From the NCBI GenBank assembly GCA_963734085.1, contig CAVTFT010000012.1, positions 62,001-126,000 on the forward strand: DNA of 64,000 bases, in the 5' to 3' direction. This document shows positions 36,130 to 44,916 of this stretch, in pieces. Positions within the stretch are counted from its first letter, which is position 1; each line of letters starts with the position of its first letter. Source of the DNA: CAIWHR01 sp963734085. Lineage in GTDB: Bacteria; Pseudomonadota; Gammaproteobacteria; Burkholderiales; Casimicrobiaceae. The translations under genes and the position numbers were made by a program. The notes under the pieces are model-generated. The model made no database searches and was not told the DNA's origin. It was given only the letters and a program-made list of their open reading frames with translations.

Positions 36130-37574
36130 TGGAAACGGTCGTCGACGCCTCAGCGTTCACCGGCTACGTCTACCCCAACGAGACGATGATCCCGTGGACG
36201 GTGCTGGTGGCCGTCTACCCGTATCTCACGGGCCTGGTGGCGGGCGCCTTTACCATTTCCAGCCTGTACCAGGTCTTCGGCATGCAGCGCTTTCGGCCCG
36301 TGGCGCACCTCGCGCTGCTGACCGCGCTGTGCGCGATGGTGGCCGTTCCGCTGCCGCTACTGCTGCACCTGGGGCATCCGGAGCGGGCGTTCAACGCGAT
36401 GATCACGCCGCACACGACGTCCGCCTTCGCGATCTTCGGCTACGCGGCGTCCTTCTACTTCATCCTGCTGCTGCTCGAGAACTGGTTCGTGTTCCGACCC
36501 CAGATCGTGCGCGAGGCGCAGCGCGACAAAGGACTGTTGCGCTGGTTCTACCGCGTGCTCTCGCTCGGCTCCGACGATCTTTCCGAGAACGCGATGCGCT
36601 GGGACCGCAAATGGATCTTCGCGCTGGCGGTCATCGGCATCCCCGCGGCGCACGGACTGCACGGGTACGTCGGGTTCGTGTTCGGCTCGCTCAAGTCGCG
36701 CGAGTGGTGGTCGTCGGATCTGATGCCGCTGATCTTCCTCTTCTCGGCGATCATCTCCGGCACGGCACTCGTGGTCGTGGTCTACGTCGTGTCCTGCAAG
36801 CTGCGCAGGACCGCGGTCGACCTCCCCTGCCTCAAGGGCATGGTGTACACGCTCTGGGGCTTCATGATGGTCACGCTGGTGGTCGAGGGCGTCGAGTTCG
36901 CGAGCCTCGTCTACCGGGGGCGGGAAGGAATCGACTCGATCATGGAATTCGTCAAGGGTCCGCTGCTCATTCCCTTCTTCGTCCTGCAGATCGGCATCGG
37001 ATCGGCGCTGCCGATCGCGATCCTCACTTACATGATCTGGCGGCGAACCACCGGACGGGCGCTCATCGCCGGCGTCACGGCCTGCGCGGTGGCGGTGCTG
37101 CTCGCGGTGCTGATGATGCGCTGGAACGTGGTGATCGGCGGACAGGAGATCGCGAAGACCGGCAGGGGACTGCTCACGTATCGGCTGCATTTCTGGGGCA
37201 GGGAGGGCGGACTTGCGGCCGCGCTCACGCTGGCGGCGCCATTCGTCCTGCTCACGATCCTGGTGCGGCTCTTCCCACCGTGGATGTCGCCGGCGACGAA
37301 GGACGGCCTAGTTCCGGAGTTTCTGCGCGTTTTTCGTGGCAAAGGAGATACGAGTGAAACGAAGTGCAAGACTCGCTCTGGTCCTGGGGTCAATGTTTGT
37401 CGCGGGCGCGATGTCCGGCGGGGACCTGCGAAGCGCGACAACGACCGTCGAATCCGGCCGGAGCGACGATCTTCGGCCCCTGTACGCCAACGCGGCCGAC
37501 GTCGCCGAAGGCAAGCGCGTCGCCGAAACCTCCTGCGTGACCTGTCACGGTATCAACGGCATCAGCACGACTGA
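36129..37574 (+). CDS. NrfD/PsrC-type quinone-interacting membrane subunit (3' end uncertain)
   Basis: Started at ATG 36129. About ten hydrophobic helices match the NrfD/PsrC family (ITPHTTSAFAIFGYAASFYF, IPAAHGLHGYVGFVFG, MVTLVVEGVEFASL). It would oxidise or reduce quinol on the periplasmic side and exchange electrons with the four-cluster ferredoxin. The frame runs on to 37574, 221 bases into the next gene, and the last ~75 residues look like out-of-frame translation of that gene. Another frame stops at 37357, overlapping the next start as GTGA. A small indel near the end, or a true stop lost, is likely; the genuine C-terminus is probably close to residue 400. Confidence 0.82.
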   Translation: METVVDASAFTGYVYPNETMIPWTVLVAVYPYLTGLVAGAFTISSLYQVFGMQRFRPVAHLALLTALCAMVAVPLPLLLHLGHPERAFNAMITPHTTSAFAIFGYAASFYFILLLLENWFVFRPQIVREAQRDKGLLRWFYRVLSLGSDDLSENAMRWDRKWIFALAVIGIPAAHGLHGYVGFVFGSLKSREWWSSDLMPLIFLFSAIISGTALVVVVYVVSCKLRRTAVDLPCLKGMVYTLWGFMMVTLVVEGVEFASLVYRGREGIDSIMEFVKGPLLIPFFVLQIGIGSALPIAILTYMIWRRTTGRALIAGVTACAVAVLLAVLMMRWNVVIGGQEIAKTGRGLLTYRLHFWGREGGLAAALTLAAPFVLLTILVRLFPPWMSPATKDGLVPEFLRVFRGKGDTSETKCKTRSGPGVNVCRGRDVRRGPAKRDNDRRIRPERRSSAPVRQRGRRRRRQARRRNLLRDLSRYQRHQHD

Positions 37575-38565
37575 AGGGGTCCCGCACATCGCGGGGCAGC
37601 GGCCGGCGTATCTGTGGATCGAGCTGCGGGCGTACAAGACCGGCGCACGCGGTGAAAAAACGATGGGCGCCGCCGCCAAGTCCATCCTGAGCGACGAAGC
37701 GCTGCTCAAGGTCGCGGCGTACTACGCGAGTCTCGATCCGCCGCAGCCCGCCGCGGCGAGCGCCAAGCCGCGGCCGGAACCTCTGCAGGCAGGCAAGGCG
37801 GCAGCGGCCGCATGCTCGGGCTGTCACGGCGAGACGGGCATAAGCAAGACCGCCGGCATCCCGAGCCTTGCCGGCCTCGATCCGAAGTACTTCGCTGCGG
37901 CCATGAAAGCCTACAAGGCGGGCCAGCGCAAGAACGAAATGATGAAACCGATCGCGGCGACGCTGAGCGACGCGGACGTCGCCAACGTCGCGCAGTTCTA
38001 CGCCGCGCAGAAGCCCGCACCGGGGACAATCCAGAAGGGGGCGGACATCGGGGCGGGCAAGACTGCGGCCGCCGCCTGCGTCGGTTGCCACGGCGAAAAG
38101 GGCGGCCCCGCGAATGCGGAGACCCCTGCTCTTGCCGGGCAGGACGCGCAATACCTCGCGGCTGCGCTGAAGGCCTATAAGGACGGCTCGCGTGCGGATG
38201 AGACGATGAAGGGCATCGCCGCGTCCGTCGATGATGCGGCCGCGCGCAACATCGCCGCCTATTACGCTGCGCTACAAGCCTCCGGCCAGCGCAAGCCGTT
38301 GAGCACGGCGGAATGGGCGCAACGTTGCGATCGCTGCCACGGCACCAACGGTAACAGCACCGACCCGCGCCTGCCTGCGCTCGCGGCACAGCGCATCGAC
38401 TACCTGGCGAAGGTGCTGGACGCCTATCGCAAGGGCGACCGCCAGAGCAAGGAGATGGCGGCGATGTCGGCCGTGCTGACGGAATCGGACGTGGAGAACC
38501 TTGCCGCCTACTACGGACGGCAGCAGGCGCGTGCCGTCGTGTACGTGATCGTTCCGCCGAAGTGA
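37354..38565 (+). CDS. Tetraheme cytochrome c built of four c4-like domains
   Basis: A 403-residue protein started at GTG 37354 with AAAGGAG at 37340-37346; the next upstream ATG (37336) lies before that signal. Signal peptide region RLALVLGSMFVAGAM. Four monohaem class I domains with CVTCH, CSGCH, CVGCH and CDRCH, each followed by P.LAGQ/LA.Q and AYK.G.R..E.M, the c4 pattern with distal Met. It is a likely soluble periplasmic carrier receiving electrons from the NrfCD-type module. Confidence 0.9.
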   Translation: MKRSARLALVLGSMFVAGAMSGGDLRSATTTVESGRSDDLRPLYANAADVAEGKRVAETSCVTCHGINGISTTEGVPHIAGQRPAYLWIELRAYKTGARGEKTMGAAAKSILSDEALLKVAAYYASLDPPQPAAASAKPRPEPLQAGKAAAAACSGCHGETGISKTAGIPSLAGLDPKYFAAAMKAYKAGQRKNEMMKPIAATLSDADVANVAQFYAAQKPAPGTIQKGADIGAGKTAAAACVGCHGEKGGPANAETPALAGQDAQYLAAALKAYKDGSRADETMKGIAASVDDAAARNIAAYYAALQASGQRKPLSTAEWAQRCDRCHGTNGNSTDPRLPALAAQRIDYLAKVLDAYRKGDRQSKEMAAMSAVLTESDVENLAAYYGRQQARAVVYVIVPPK

Positions 38566-38588
38566 TCGCAAATGAGGAATTAGCCATC

Positions 38589-39392
38589 GTGAAATCCGCC
38601 AACACCGCCGTGCCGCTGCACCGTCTCTATCGCCATTACTCGGAGCTCCCGTACAGCCAGCGGGTGCTCTATACGATGGCGCTGCTCGTCATGGGCCTTG
38701 CGTACGTGTTCGCGGCGCTCAACCTGTACCACACGTATGCCGGCCGCGCCGGGGGCAACCCGCTGCTCCTGTCTTACAACGACATCGTCGTGGCGTACTC
38801 GGGCACCGGCAAGGGCTCGCGCCTGGAATCGGCGCTGCGCGGACCGATGTCGACGATGCTGCCGCCCTACGAAAGCCAGCTCCTCGTCGATTGGGTGCAG
38901 CAAGGTAGCACCGAGGTGAAGTACGCGACCGACATCAAGCCGATCCTCGACCACCGTTGCATGACCTGCCACGACGGCAGCAACCCGCACCTGCCGAATC
39001 TGAATGGTTACGACAACCTCAAGAAGGTGGCGGAGCGGGATACCGGGACCGACGTGTTCACGCTGGTGCGCGTCTCCCATATCCACCTGTTCGGGCTCAC
39101 ATTCGTGTTCTTCATCATGGGCCTGATGTATAGCCATGCCTACGTGCGGCCGGTCTGGTTCAAGTGCACTGTCGTCGCGATCCCGTTCGTGGCGTTGGTC
39201 GTCGACATCCTTTCCTGGTACGTCACGAAGGTCTACCATCCCTTCGCGCTCTTGGTGATGGCGGCCGGCGGTCTGATGGCCCTGAGCTTTGCCTTCATGT
39301 GGGTGACCACCATGTGGCAGCTCTGGTTTTCGCCGACCCCACCTCCGGTTCTGCAGAGAGAAAACGGCGCGGAGGTGCCCAGCGTCGATTGA
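38589..39392 (+). CDS. Membrane-bound monoheme cytochrome c
   Basis: A protein of about 267 residues with four transmembrane segments: one near the N-terminus (LYTMALLVMGLAYVFAALNLY) and three after the haem domain (HIHLFGLTFVFFIMGLMY, VVAIPFVALVVDILSW, FALLVMAAGGLMALSFAFMW). A single CMTCH lies in the periplasmic loop (IKPILDHRCMTCHDG). Several histidines lie in or near helices and could bind b haem, but that is speculative. Start GTG 38589 has GAGG upstream; GTG 38562, overlapping the previous stop as GTGA, is the alternative. No named family recognised beyond its haem motif. Confidence 0.78.
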   Translation: MKSANTAVPLHRLYRHYSELPYSQRVLYTMALLVMGLAYVFAALNLYHTYAGRAGGNPLLLSYNDIVVAYSGTGKGSRLESALRGPMSTMLPPYESQLLVDWVQQGSTEVKYATDIKPILDHRCMTCHDGSNPHLPNLNGYDNLKKVAERDTGTDVFTLVRVSHIHLFGLTFVFFIMGLMYSHAYVRPVWFKCTVVAIPFVALVVDILSWYVTKVYHPFALLVMAAGGLMALSFAFMWVTTMWQLWFSPTPPPVLQRENGAEVPSVD

Positions 39393-39563
39393 AAGGGGAG
39401 TAAAGACGAGCTTCGAGCGCATGCGGCGAAGGCAGCAGGAACGCCGAGCAACGGAGCTCCACGTAAAGTTGGTTGAGTACTAGGCGCGCACACGCGTTTG
39501 CAACCCGACGCCGCCGCGTGGTTCGGCGGCGACCACGTCCCCACCCGAAGAAGGAGTCCCGAA

Positions 39564-39878
39564 ATGAAACGTTTTCTTCTCCCGATCGTCGCTGCTCTGT
39601 CATTGTCAGGCATCGCCATCACTTCTCACGCAAGGGGTGACATCGCCGCGGGCAAGGAAAAAGCGGCGCCGTGCGCCGGCTGCCATGGCGCGAACGGCGA
39701 GGGTAAGGGATCTTCTCCCGCGCTCGCCGGCAAGAGTGAGGAAGACATCGAGCACGCGCTAAAGGATTACAAGTCCGGCAAACGCAGCAATGGCATCATG
39801 AAGTCGTTCGCGAGCAAGCTGAGCGAGACGGACATGGAAAATCTAGGTGCGTACTACGCTTCGCTCAAAGGAAAATAA
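39564..39878 (+). CDS. Small monoheme cytochrome c (c553/c4-like)
   Basis: A 104-residue secreted cytochrome: signal peptide MKRFLLPIVAALSLSGIAITSHA, haem site CAGCHGANGEG and distal-Met region NGIMKSFASKLSETDMENLGAYYASLKGK. ATG 39564 follows AAGGAG. A single-domain relative of the repeats in the 37354 gene and a likely diffusible periplasmic electron shuttle. Confidence 0.92.
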   Translation: MKRFLLPIVAALSLSGIAITSHARGDIAAGKEKAAPCAGCHGANGEGKGSSPALAGKSEEDIEHALKDYKSGKRSNGIMKSFASKLSETDMENLGAYYASLKGK

Positions 39879-39891
39879 CCGCATCGCGAGT

Positions 39892-40128
39892 GCAAGCGAA
39901 CTCGAGCGGCGGATGCGACTTTGCGCAGCACCGCAGATCGGCGGCCAGTACGCGATCGACAAGCAGTCGGCGATCCGCGCTCTACTCGTGGCAAAGCTCG
40001 ACGTCACCGACTACGTGTACGACGGGATGCAGTACGGGACGCTTGCAACTGTGATGCGAACCAACGAGACGGCGCCCAACTACAACGTCTCCGTGGTCGG
40101 GATTTCCTATATTTATCGCTGGCAATGA
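39892..40128 (+). pseudogene. Remnant resembling the C-terminus of an MtrB/PioB-type barrel
   Basis: Directly after the small cytochrome gene an open frame encodes about 79 residues ending TAPNYNVSVVGISYIYRWQ. The pattern (a DVTDYVYDGMQYGTL hairpin, then a final strand with alternating hydrophobics and an aromatic penultimate end) is what the last strands of an MtrB/PioB-type barrel look like. There is no signal peptide and no start signal, so a 5'-deleted third barrel gene is the best reading. The assignment rests on pattern only. Confidence 0.4.
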
Positions 40129-40137
40129 CGTGACGCG

Positions 40138-41269
40138 CTACGGGGCCGCCGCCGCGCCGTCGGCCGGCATCAGGTGGATGCCGTCCGCGAGCAGCGACAC
40201 GCTTGCGTTGGCGCCGATTGCAATGCCGTTGCGCTGGGCCGTGTGCGTCGGTACCGAAAAGTGAATGTCGGCGCGCTCGCCCGCGGCGACCGCAAGCGAC
40301 AGCGCCGTCGTCTCGCCCAGCGCGATGCAGCGGTTGATCGTCCCCGCAACCGGGTTCTCGTGCTCGCCGCGCGACGGCCGGTCGCGTCGGTGCAGCACGA
40401 TGTGCGACGATGGAACGCACCAGGCCACGCGCGCGCCGACGGCGAACTGTGCGGCGAGGCGCGCTTCGAATGTCATGCCGAACCAGCGAATGTGCGTGAG
40501 GGCGCGCTCGCGATCATGGCCGGCGATCTCGGCCTGGAAAATGTTCTTGATCCCGACGAGCCGCGCGACGAGAGGGCTCGACGGCCGCGTCAGCACCGCC
40601 TGCGCCGTGTCGGTCTGCAGCGTCCTGCCGTGGTGCAGGATCGACATCCGGTCGGCGAGCATCGATGCTTCGTGCAGCGCATGCGTGACGAGGATCACCG
40701 GGATGTTGAGATCGGCGCGCAACGTCGCGAGCTCCTCGTAGAGCTTTTCGCGCGTCACCTGGTCGACGGCGGAGAACGGCTCGTCGAGCAGCAGCACCTT
40801 CGGGTCGCGGGCGAGCGCGCGAGCGACTGCAACCCGCTGCTGCTGGCCGCCGGACAATTGCGCGGGGCGCCGCGCCTCGAGACCACCGAGGTTCGTCCGT
40901 TCGAGCAAGCTCCGCGCGCGCTCGTGCCGCTGCGTCGGACGGCACGTGCCCCATCGCCTGGATCACGTTGTCGATCGCCGAGAGATGCGGAAACAGCGCG
41001 TAGTTCTGGAACACGAATCCCACCGAGCGCTCCCGCGCCACGCGCCGGATGCCCGCCGCCGTGTCGAGCCACGCCTCGCCGCCGACATCGACCCGGCCTC
41101 GCGCCGGCGTGTAGATTCCGGCGATCGTGCGCAGGATCGTCGACTTGCCGCTGCCCGACGGCCCGACCAGCGCGAGCACCTCGCCGCGCGCGCAGTCGAG
41201 CGCCACGGCGAGCGGGATCGGCCGCTCCTGCACAAGCTCCACGCGCAAGTGGTCAGCGGGCCGGTCCAT
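40138..41269 (-). pseudogene. modC: ModC-like molybdate ABC transporter ATPase, frameshifted
   Basis: The N-terminal part (from 41269) has Walker A GPSGSGKST and the Q-loop FVFQNYALFPHLS. The C-terminal part (to 40138) has the signature LSGGQQQRVAVARAL, Walker B LLLDEPF, the H-loop VTHALHEA and a TOBE/Mop-type domain (VAGTINRCIALGETTALSLAV). The two lie in different frames; joining them near 40915 by removing one base gives a normal ~376-residue ModC/CysA-like ATPase. It overlaps the 3' end of the permease gene by 17 bases. Substrate (molybdate, tungstate or sulfate) is inferred from the operon. Confidence 0.68.
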
Positions 41270-41932
41270 GACGCGCCCGCCGCCGCGACGACGAAAGGAA
41301 CGTGACGCCGATCGCTGCGATCGACAGCAGCAGCAGCACCGCCGACATCAGACCGGCGCCCACCATGTCGAATCCCTGCACGCGGTCGTAGATCGCGAGC
41401 GCGATCGTCTTCGTCTCGCCGGGAATGCTGCCGCCGACCATCAGCACGACGCCGAACTCGCCCAGCGTGTGCGCGAACGTCAGCACTGCGGCGGTGAGGA
41501 GGCCGGTCCAGGCGAGCGGCAACTCGATCCGCCACAGACTCTGCGCGCTGCGTAAGGCCGCAGCACGCGGCGGCGTGCCGAAGGTCGTCGGGAATCGCTT
41601 CGAATGCACGCTGCAGCGGCTGGATCGCGAACGGCAGGTTGAAGATGATCGAGGCGACGAGCAGCCCGTCGAACGTGAACACCAGCGGATGGCCGACCGC
41701 TGCTTCGTACCATCGGCCGAGCGGCGAGCGACCGCCCATCGCGACCAGAAGGTAGTAGCCCAGCACCGTGGGCGGCAGCACGAGCGGAAGCGCAAAGGTC
41801 GCTTCGACAAAGCGGCTTCCCGGTGAACTCGTGCGCAGCGAGGAGGCGCGCGACGATGATCCCGACCGGTACGAGGATCGCGACCGTGAGCGCGGCAAGC
41901 TTGAGCGAGAGCAGGAGCGCGGTCGCGTCCAA
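41253..41932 (-). pseudogene. modB: ModB-like molybdate ABC permease, two frameshifts
   Basis: Three frame segments make one permease. A TTG start at 41932 gives MDATALLLSLKLAALTVAILVPVG. A middle frame has FVEATFALPLVLPPTVLGYYLL and FNLPFAIQPLQRAFEAIP. A last frame has LTFAHTLGEFGVVLMVGGSIPGETKTIA, which includes the EAA-type loop that contacts the ATPase. The breaks lie near 41820 and 41570. Length (about 226 residues) and motifs match ModB. Confidence 0.66.
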
Positions 41933-41936
41933 CTGG

Positions 41937-42744
41937 TCACTCGCCGGGAAGTGTGAAGCCGTAACGCCGGAACACCGCGCGCGCCGCCGGCTGCTGGAGG
42001 TAGCGATAGAACTCGCGCGCGCCTTCGCGCGCCCGCTTCGTCAGCGCCATCCGCTGCACCAGTGGCTTGTGCAACGTGTCGGGAATCAGGACGTGCTGTG
42101 CCGACCCCAGCGCGCCGGGCGCGAGCGCGAGTGAAAGCGCGACGATGCCGCCCTGCGCCGAGCCCGACGTCGCGAATTGCGCTGCCTGCGCGACGTTTTC
42201 GCCGAGCACGAGGCGGCCGCGTACCGACTTCCACACGCCGGCGGAGGACAACGCTTCCTGCGCCGCGCGACCGTACGGCGCGTGCTCCGGATTTGCGATC
42301 GCGAACTTGCGCAGGCGGCCATCGGCGCACGGCGGCGCCGACGTCGCGCAATGTCGGGTCGAGCTTCAGCGCCGACCCTTCCGGCACGACGAGCGCGAGC
42401 CGGCCGATCGCGTACGGGACGCCGTCATCGACCGCGTAGCCTTCCCTGGCGAGCGCGAGCACGTACGCTTCGTCGGCGGACAGGAAGAGCTCGAACGGCC
42501 CACCCTCCGCGATCTGGCGGCGGAAATTGCCGGACGACCCATAGACGATGCGCACTGCGCTGCCGGATTCGCGCTCGAACGCGGCAGCGATCTCGGTCAG
42601 CGCGAACTGCAGGTCTGCCGCGGCCGCAACGAGCGGCCCGTCGGCGGCGGCTGCTCCGGCAGGCGCGACGCCAAGCACGGAGAGTGCGAGAACGCCAGGC
42701 GCCAGCGCGCGCGCAACGATTCGAAGCAGGGTGCGCAGGAACAT
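41937..42744 (-). pseudogene. modA: ModA-like periplasmic molybdate-binding protein, frameshifted
   Basis: ATG 42744 begins a signal peptide (LAPGVLALSVLGVAPAGAAA), followed by ModA-type LVAAAADLQFALTEIAAAFERE and FELFLSADEAYV. The frame breaks near 42330 and the rest (FAIANPEHAPYGRAAQEAL, then GIVALSLAL and the end FRRYGFTLPGE) is in another frame to 41937. The rejoined protein is about 268 residues, normal for ModA. First gene of a modABC-order operon in which every member is broken. Confidence 0.68.
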
Positions 42745-42846
42745 CAGCCGCAATCTGCCAAGCCCCGGCGCAGGATGCAAGTGCCAGCTGCTGGCCCGGG
42801 GCTGGTCGGCTTCTAACCGGATCGCGGCGGGGGTCTCTTGCCGGCG

Positions 42847-43896
42847 TCAGGCCGCGCGGCTGTTTTCGTACCAGCCGCGGCTCACGGCGGCCAGTTTCAC
42901 GACCGACAACATGACGGGCACTTCGATCAGGACGCCCACGACAGTCGCGAGCGCGGCGCCCGAATCGAGCCCGTAGAGGCTGATCGCCGTCGCCACGGCA
43001 AGCTCGAAAAAGTTGCTGGCGCCGATCAGCGCCGATGGACATGCAACGCTATAGGCGACGCCCAGCCGCCGGTTGAGCCAGTAGGCAAGGCCGGCATTGA
43101 AGTACACCTGAATTACGATCGGCACGGCCAGCATCGCGATGATCAACGGCTGCCGCAGAATCTGCTGGCCCTGGAACCCGAACAGCACGACGAGTGTGGC
43201 AAGGAGCGCGCCCAGCGAAACGGGGTGGAGCCCGGCGAGCACCCGCGCGAGCCGCCGTTCGCCGCCCCGCCGAAGCAGGACTCGACGCAGGATCTGGCTC
43301 GCGACCACGGGGACCACGATGTAGAGCACGACCGACAGCGCCAGCGTGTCCCACGGAACCTTGATGCTCGACAGGCCGAGCAGCAGGCCGACCAACGGCG
43401 CGAACGCGAACAGCATCACGACGTCATTCAAGGCAACCTGCGACAGCGTGAACCGGGGCTCGCCGTCGGACAGGTTGCTCCAGACGAACACCATTGCCGT
43501 GCACGGCGCCGCAGCGAGCAGAATCAGCCCGGCGATGTACGAATCAAGCTCACCCGCCGGCAGCCAGCGCGCGAACACGTGACGCACGAAGACGAAGCCC
43601 AAAAGCGCCATCGAAAACGGCTTCACCGCCCAGTTGATGGCGAGCGTCACGCCGATGCCTTTCGCATGCCGCCCGACCTCGGTGAGCGTGCCGAAATCGA
43701 TCTTCAGCAGCATCGGCACGATCATCAGCCAGACGAGAACCGCGACAGGGAGATTGATCTCGGCAACCTTCACGCCGCCCACGAACGTGAAGAAGGCCGG
43801 AAGCCATTGCCCGCCGAGGATGCCGGCGACGATGCAGCCGGCGACCCACCAGCTGAGGTTGCGCTCGAACGCGCCGATTGCGCGGGTCTCGGCCAT
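42847..43896 (-). CDS. acr3: Arsenite efflux permease, ACR3 family
   Basis: A 349-residue membrane protein with ten predicted helices. The ACR3 signature LLAAAPCTAMVFVWSNL contains Cys132, equivalent to the cysteine shown to be essential in characterised ACR3 proteins; later SALIGASNFFELAVATAI is also typical. It exports As(III). Start ATG 43896 lies 2 bases after the arsC stop; the longer frame to 44106 runs through arsC in another frame and is rejected. Last gene of the arsenic operon. Confidence 0.93.
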   Translation of the reverse strand: MAETRAIGAFERNLSWWVAGCIVAGILGGQWLPAFFTFVGGVKVAEINLPVAVLVWLMIVPMLLKIDFGTLTEVGRHAKGIGVTLAINWAVKPFSMALLGFVFVRHVFARWLPAGELDSYIAGLILLAAAPCTAMVFVWSNLSDGEPRFTLSQVALNDVVMLFAFAPLVGLLLGLSSIKVPWDTLALSVVLYIVVPVVASQILRRVLLRRGGERRLARVLAGLHPVSLGALLATLVVLFGFQGQQILRQPLIIAMLAVPIVIQVYFNAGLAYWLNRRLGVAYSVACPSALIGASNFFELAVATAISLYGLDSGAALATVVGVLIEVPVMLSVVKLAAVSRGWYENSRAA

Positions 43897-43898
43897 CG

Positions 43899-44405
43899 CT
43901 ACGGCACCGCCTCGCCAATGCCCCGCACTTCGCGCGTCAGCGCCGCGCGCTCGAGTTTCGCGACCGGCAGCGACGTGAGCAGGCCGACGCGATGGCGCAA
44001 CGTCAAAAACGCCTTGCGTACCGCGGCGCGTTTTGCTTCGTCGCTCCCTTCGACGGCGGCGGGATCGGGCACGCCCCAATGCGCGATAACCGGCTGCCCC
44101 GGCCACACCGGACAGGCTTCGCCGGCAGCGTTATCGCAAACGGTGATCACGAAATCCATCGCCGGTGCGCCCGAGTGCGCGAACTCGTCCCAGCTCTTGC
44201 TCGCAAGCCCGTCGACCGGCAGACCCTGCGCGCGCAGGAATTCGAGCGCGAAGGGATTGACCCGTCCGGTCGGCATGCTTCCCGCGCTGTAGCCCTTGAA
44301 GCGACCATTCCCAAGCCGATTCAACAGCACCTCGGCCAGGATGCTGCGCGCCGAGTTGCCGGTGCAAAGGAACAGCACGTTCCACGGCCGCGACGCGCGC
44401 ATCAT
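43899..44405 (-). CDS. arsC: Arsenate reductase, low-molecular-weight phosphatase type
   Basis: A 168-residue protein of the thioredoxin/glutaredoxin-coupled ArsC class. The P-loop CTGNSAR has Cys14 and Arg20; VITVCDNAAGEACPVWPG supplies the second-shell cysteines. It reduces arsenate to arsenite, which ACR3 then exports. Two adjacent ATGs (44405 and 44402) are possible starts. Confidence 0.93.
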   Translation of the reverse strand: MMRASRPWNVLFLCTGNSARSILAEVLLNRLGNGRFKGYSAGSMPTGRVNPFALEFLRAQGLPVDGLASKSWDEFAHSGAPAMDFVITVCDNAAGEACPVWPGQPVIAHWGVPDPAAVEGSDEAKRAAVRKAFLTLRHRVGLLTSLPVAKLERAALTREVRGIGEAVP

Positions 44406-44418
44406 CGCTGCGCGGCCT

Positions 44419-44916
44419 TCATGAGCAACAGCCGCGTACGGCCGTCGTCGCCCCGGCGGCTTCCGTCGTGCCGCAGCAGCTCGACGTGGCTGTTTGCGCC
44501 GGTGCGCAACATGCTGTCGCCGCCCGAGCTTCGCCGGCGTCGCGATCGAAGTAGCGAATCTCGCCCAGCGTGTGATAGCCCTCCCACGCGATGCCCTGCG
44601 GATCGGCGACCCAGTGCTTGTCGGACTCCGCATAGCAGCAGCTTGCGTTCGGCTCGTCCGCCACGTCTGCGGCCGCAGCCGCGAAATGCCTGCGGATATC
44701 GGCAAGCTCGTCGGCCGAATCAGCCTGCAGCCCGAGATGATTGACGCCGACGGGACCGTCGCGTTGCGAGATCGCGAAATTGATCCGCGGATCGTCGATC
44801 ATCCATTTCGCGTAATCGTCCTTGCGCACCGTCGGCTCGGCGCCGAACAGCCCGGTGTAGAAGCGAATGCTGTCGTCCAGATTGCGGACGCCGACGTGAA
44901 CATGAAAGCGCTTCAT
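44419..44916 (-). CDS. arsI: ArsI/CadI-family VOC protein, probable C-As lyase
   Basis: A 165-residue vicinal-oxygen-chelate protein. ATG 44916 has AAGGAG upstream. Metal ligands are likely His5 (or His7), His60 and Glu112, and the vicinal pair Cys93-Cys94 in NASCCYAESDKHWV matches the organoarsenical-binding cysteines of characterised ArsI (Fe(II)-dependent C-As lyase that demethylates trivalent methylarsenicals and roxarsone). The cysteine-rich tail (CCAPAQ..SSCCG..RGCCS) is common in this family. It overlaps arsR by ATGA. A CadI-type role in cadmium response is the alternative. Confidence 0.85.
   Translation of the reverse strand: MKRFHVHVGVRNLDDSIRFYTGLFGAEPTVRKDDYAKWMIDDPRINFAISQRDGPVGVNHLGLQADSADELADIRRHFAAAAADVADEPNASCCYAESDKHWVADPQGIAWEGYHTLGEIRYFDRDAGEARAATACCAPAQTATSSCCGTTEAAGATTAVRGCCS

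Noticed and set aside
36092..37357. Alternative Arg-rich plus-strand protein over the NrfD gene
   Set aside because: Out-of-frame with the membrane-protein frame; only its stop at 37357 is of interest as a possible true end of NrfD after an indel.
40963..42780. 605-residue minus-strand protein spanning modA to modC
   Set aside because: It is a chance read-through that is in frame with parts of all three genes because of the indels; each segment belongs to a different transporter subunit.
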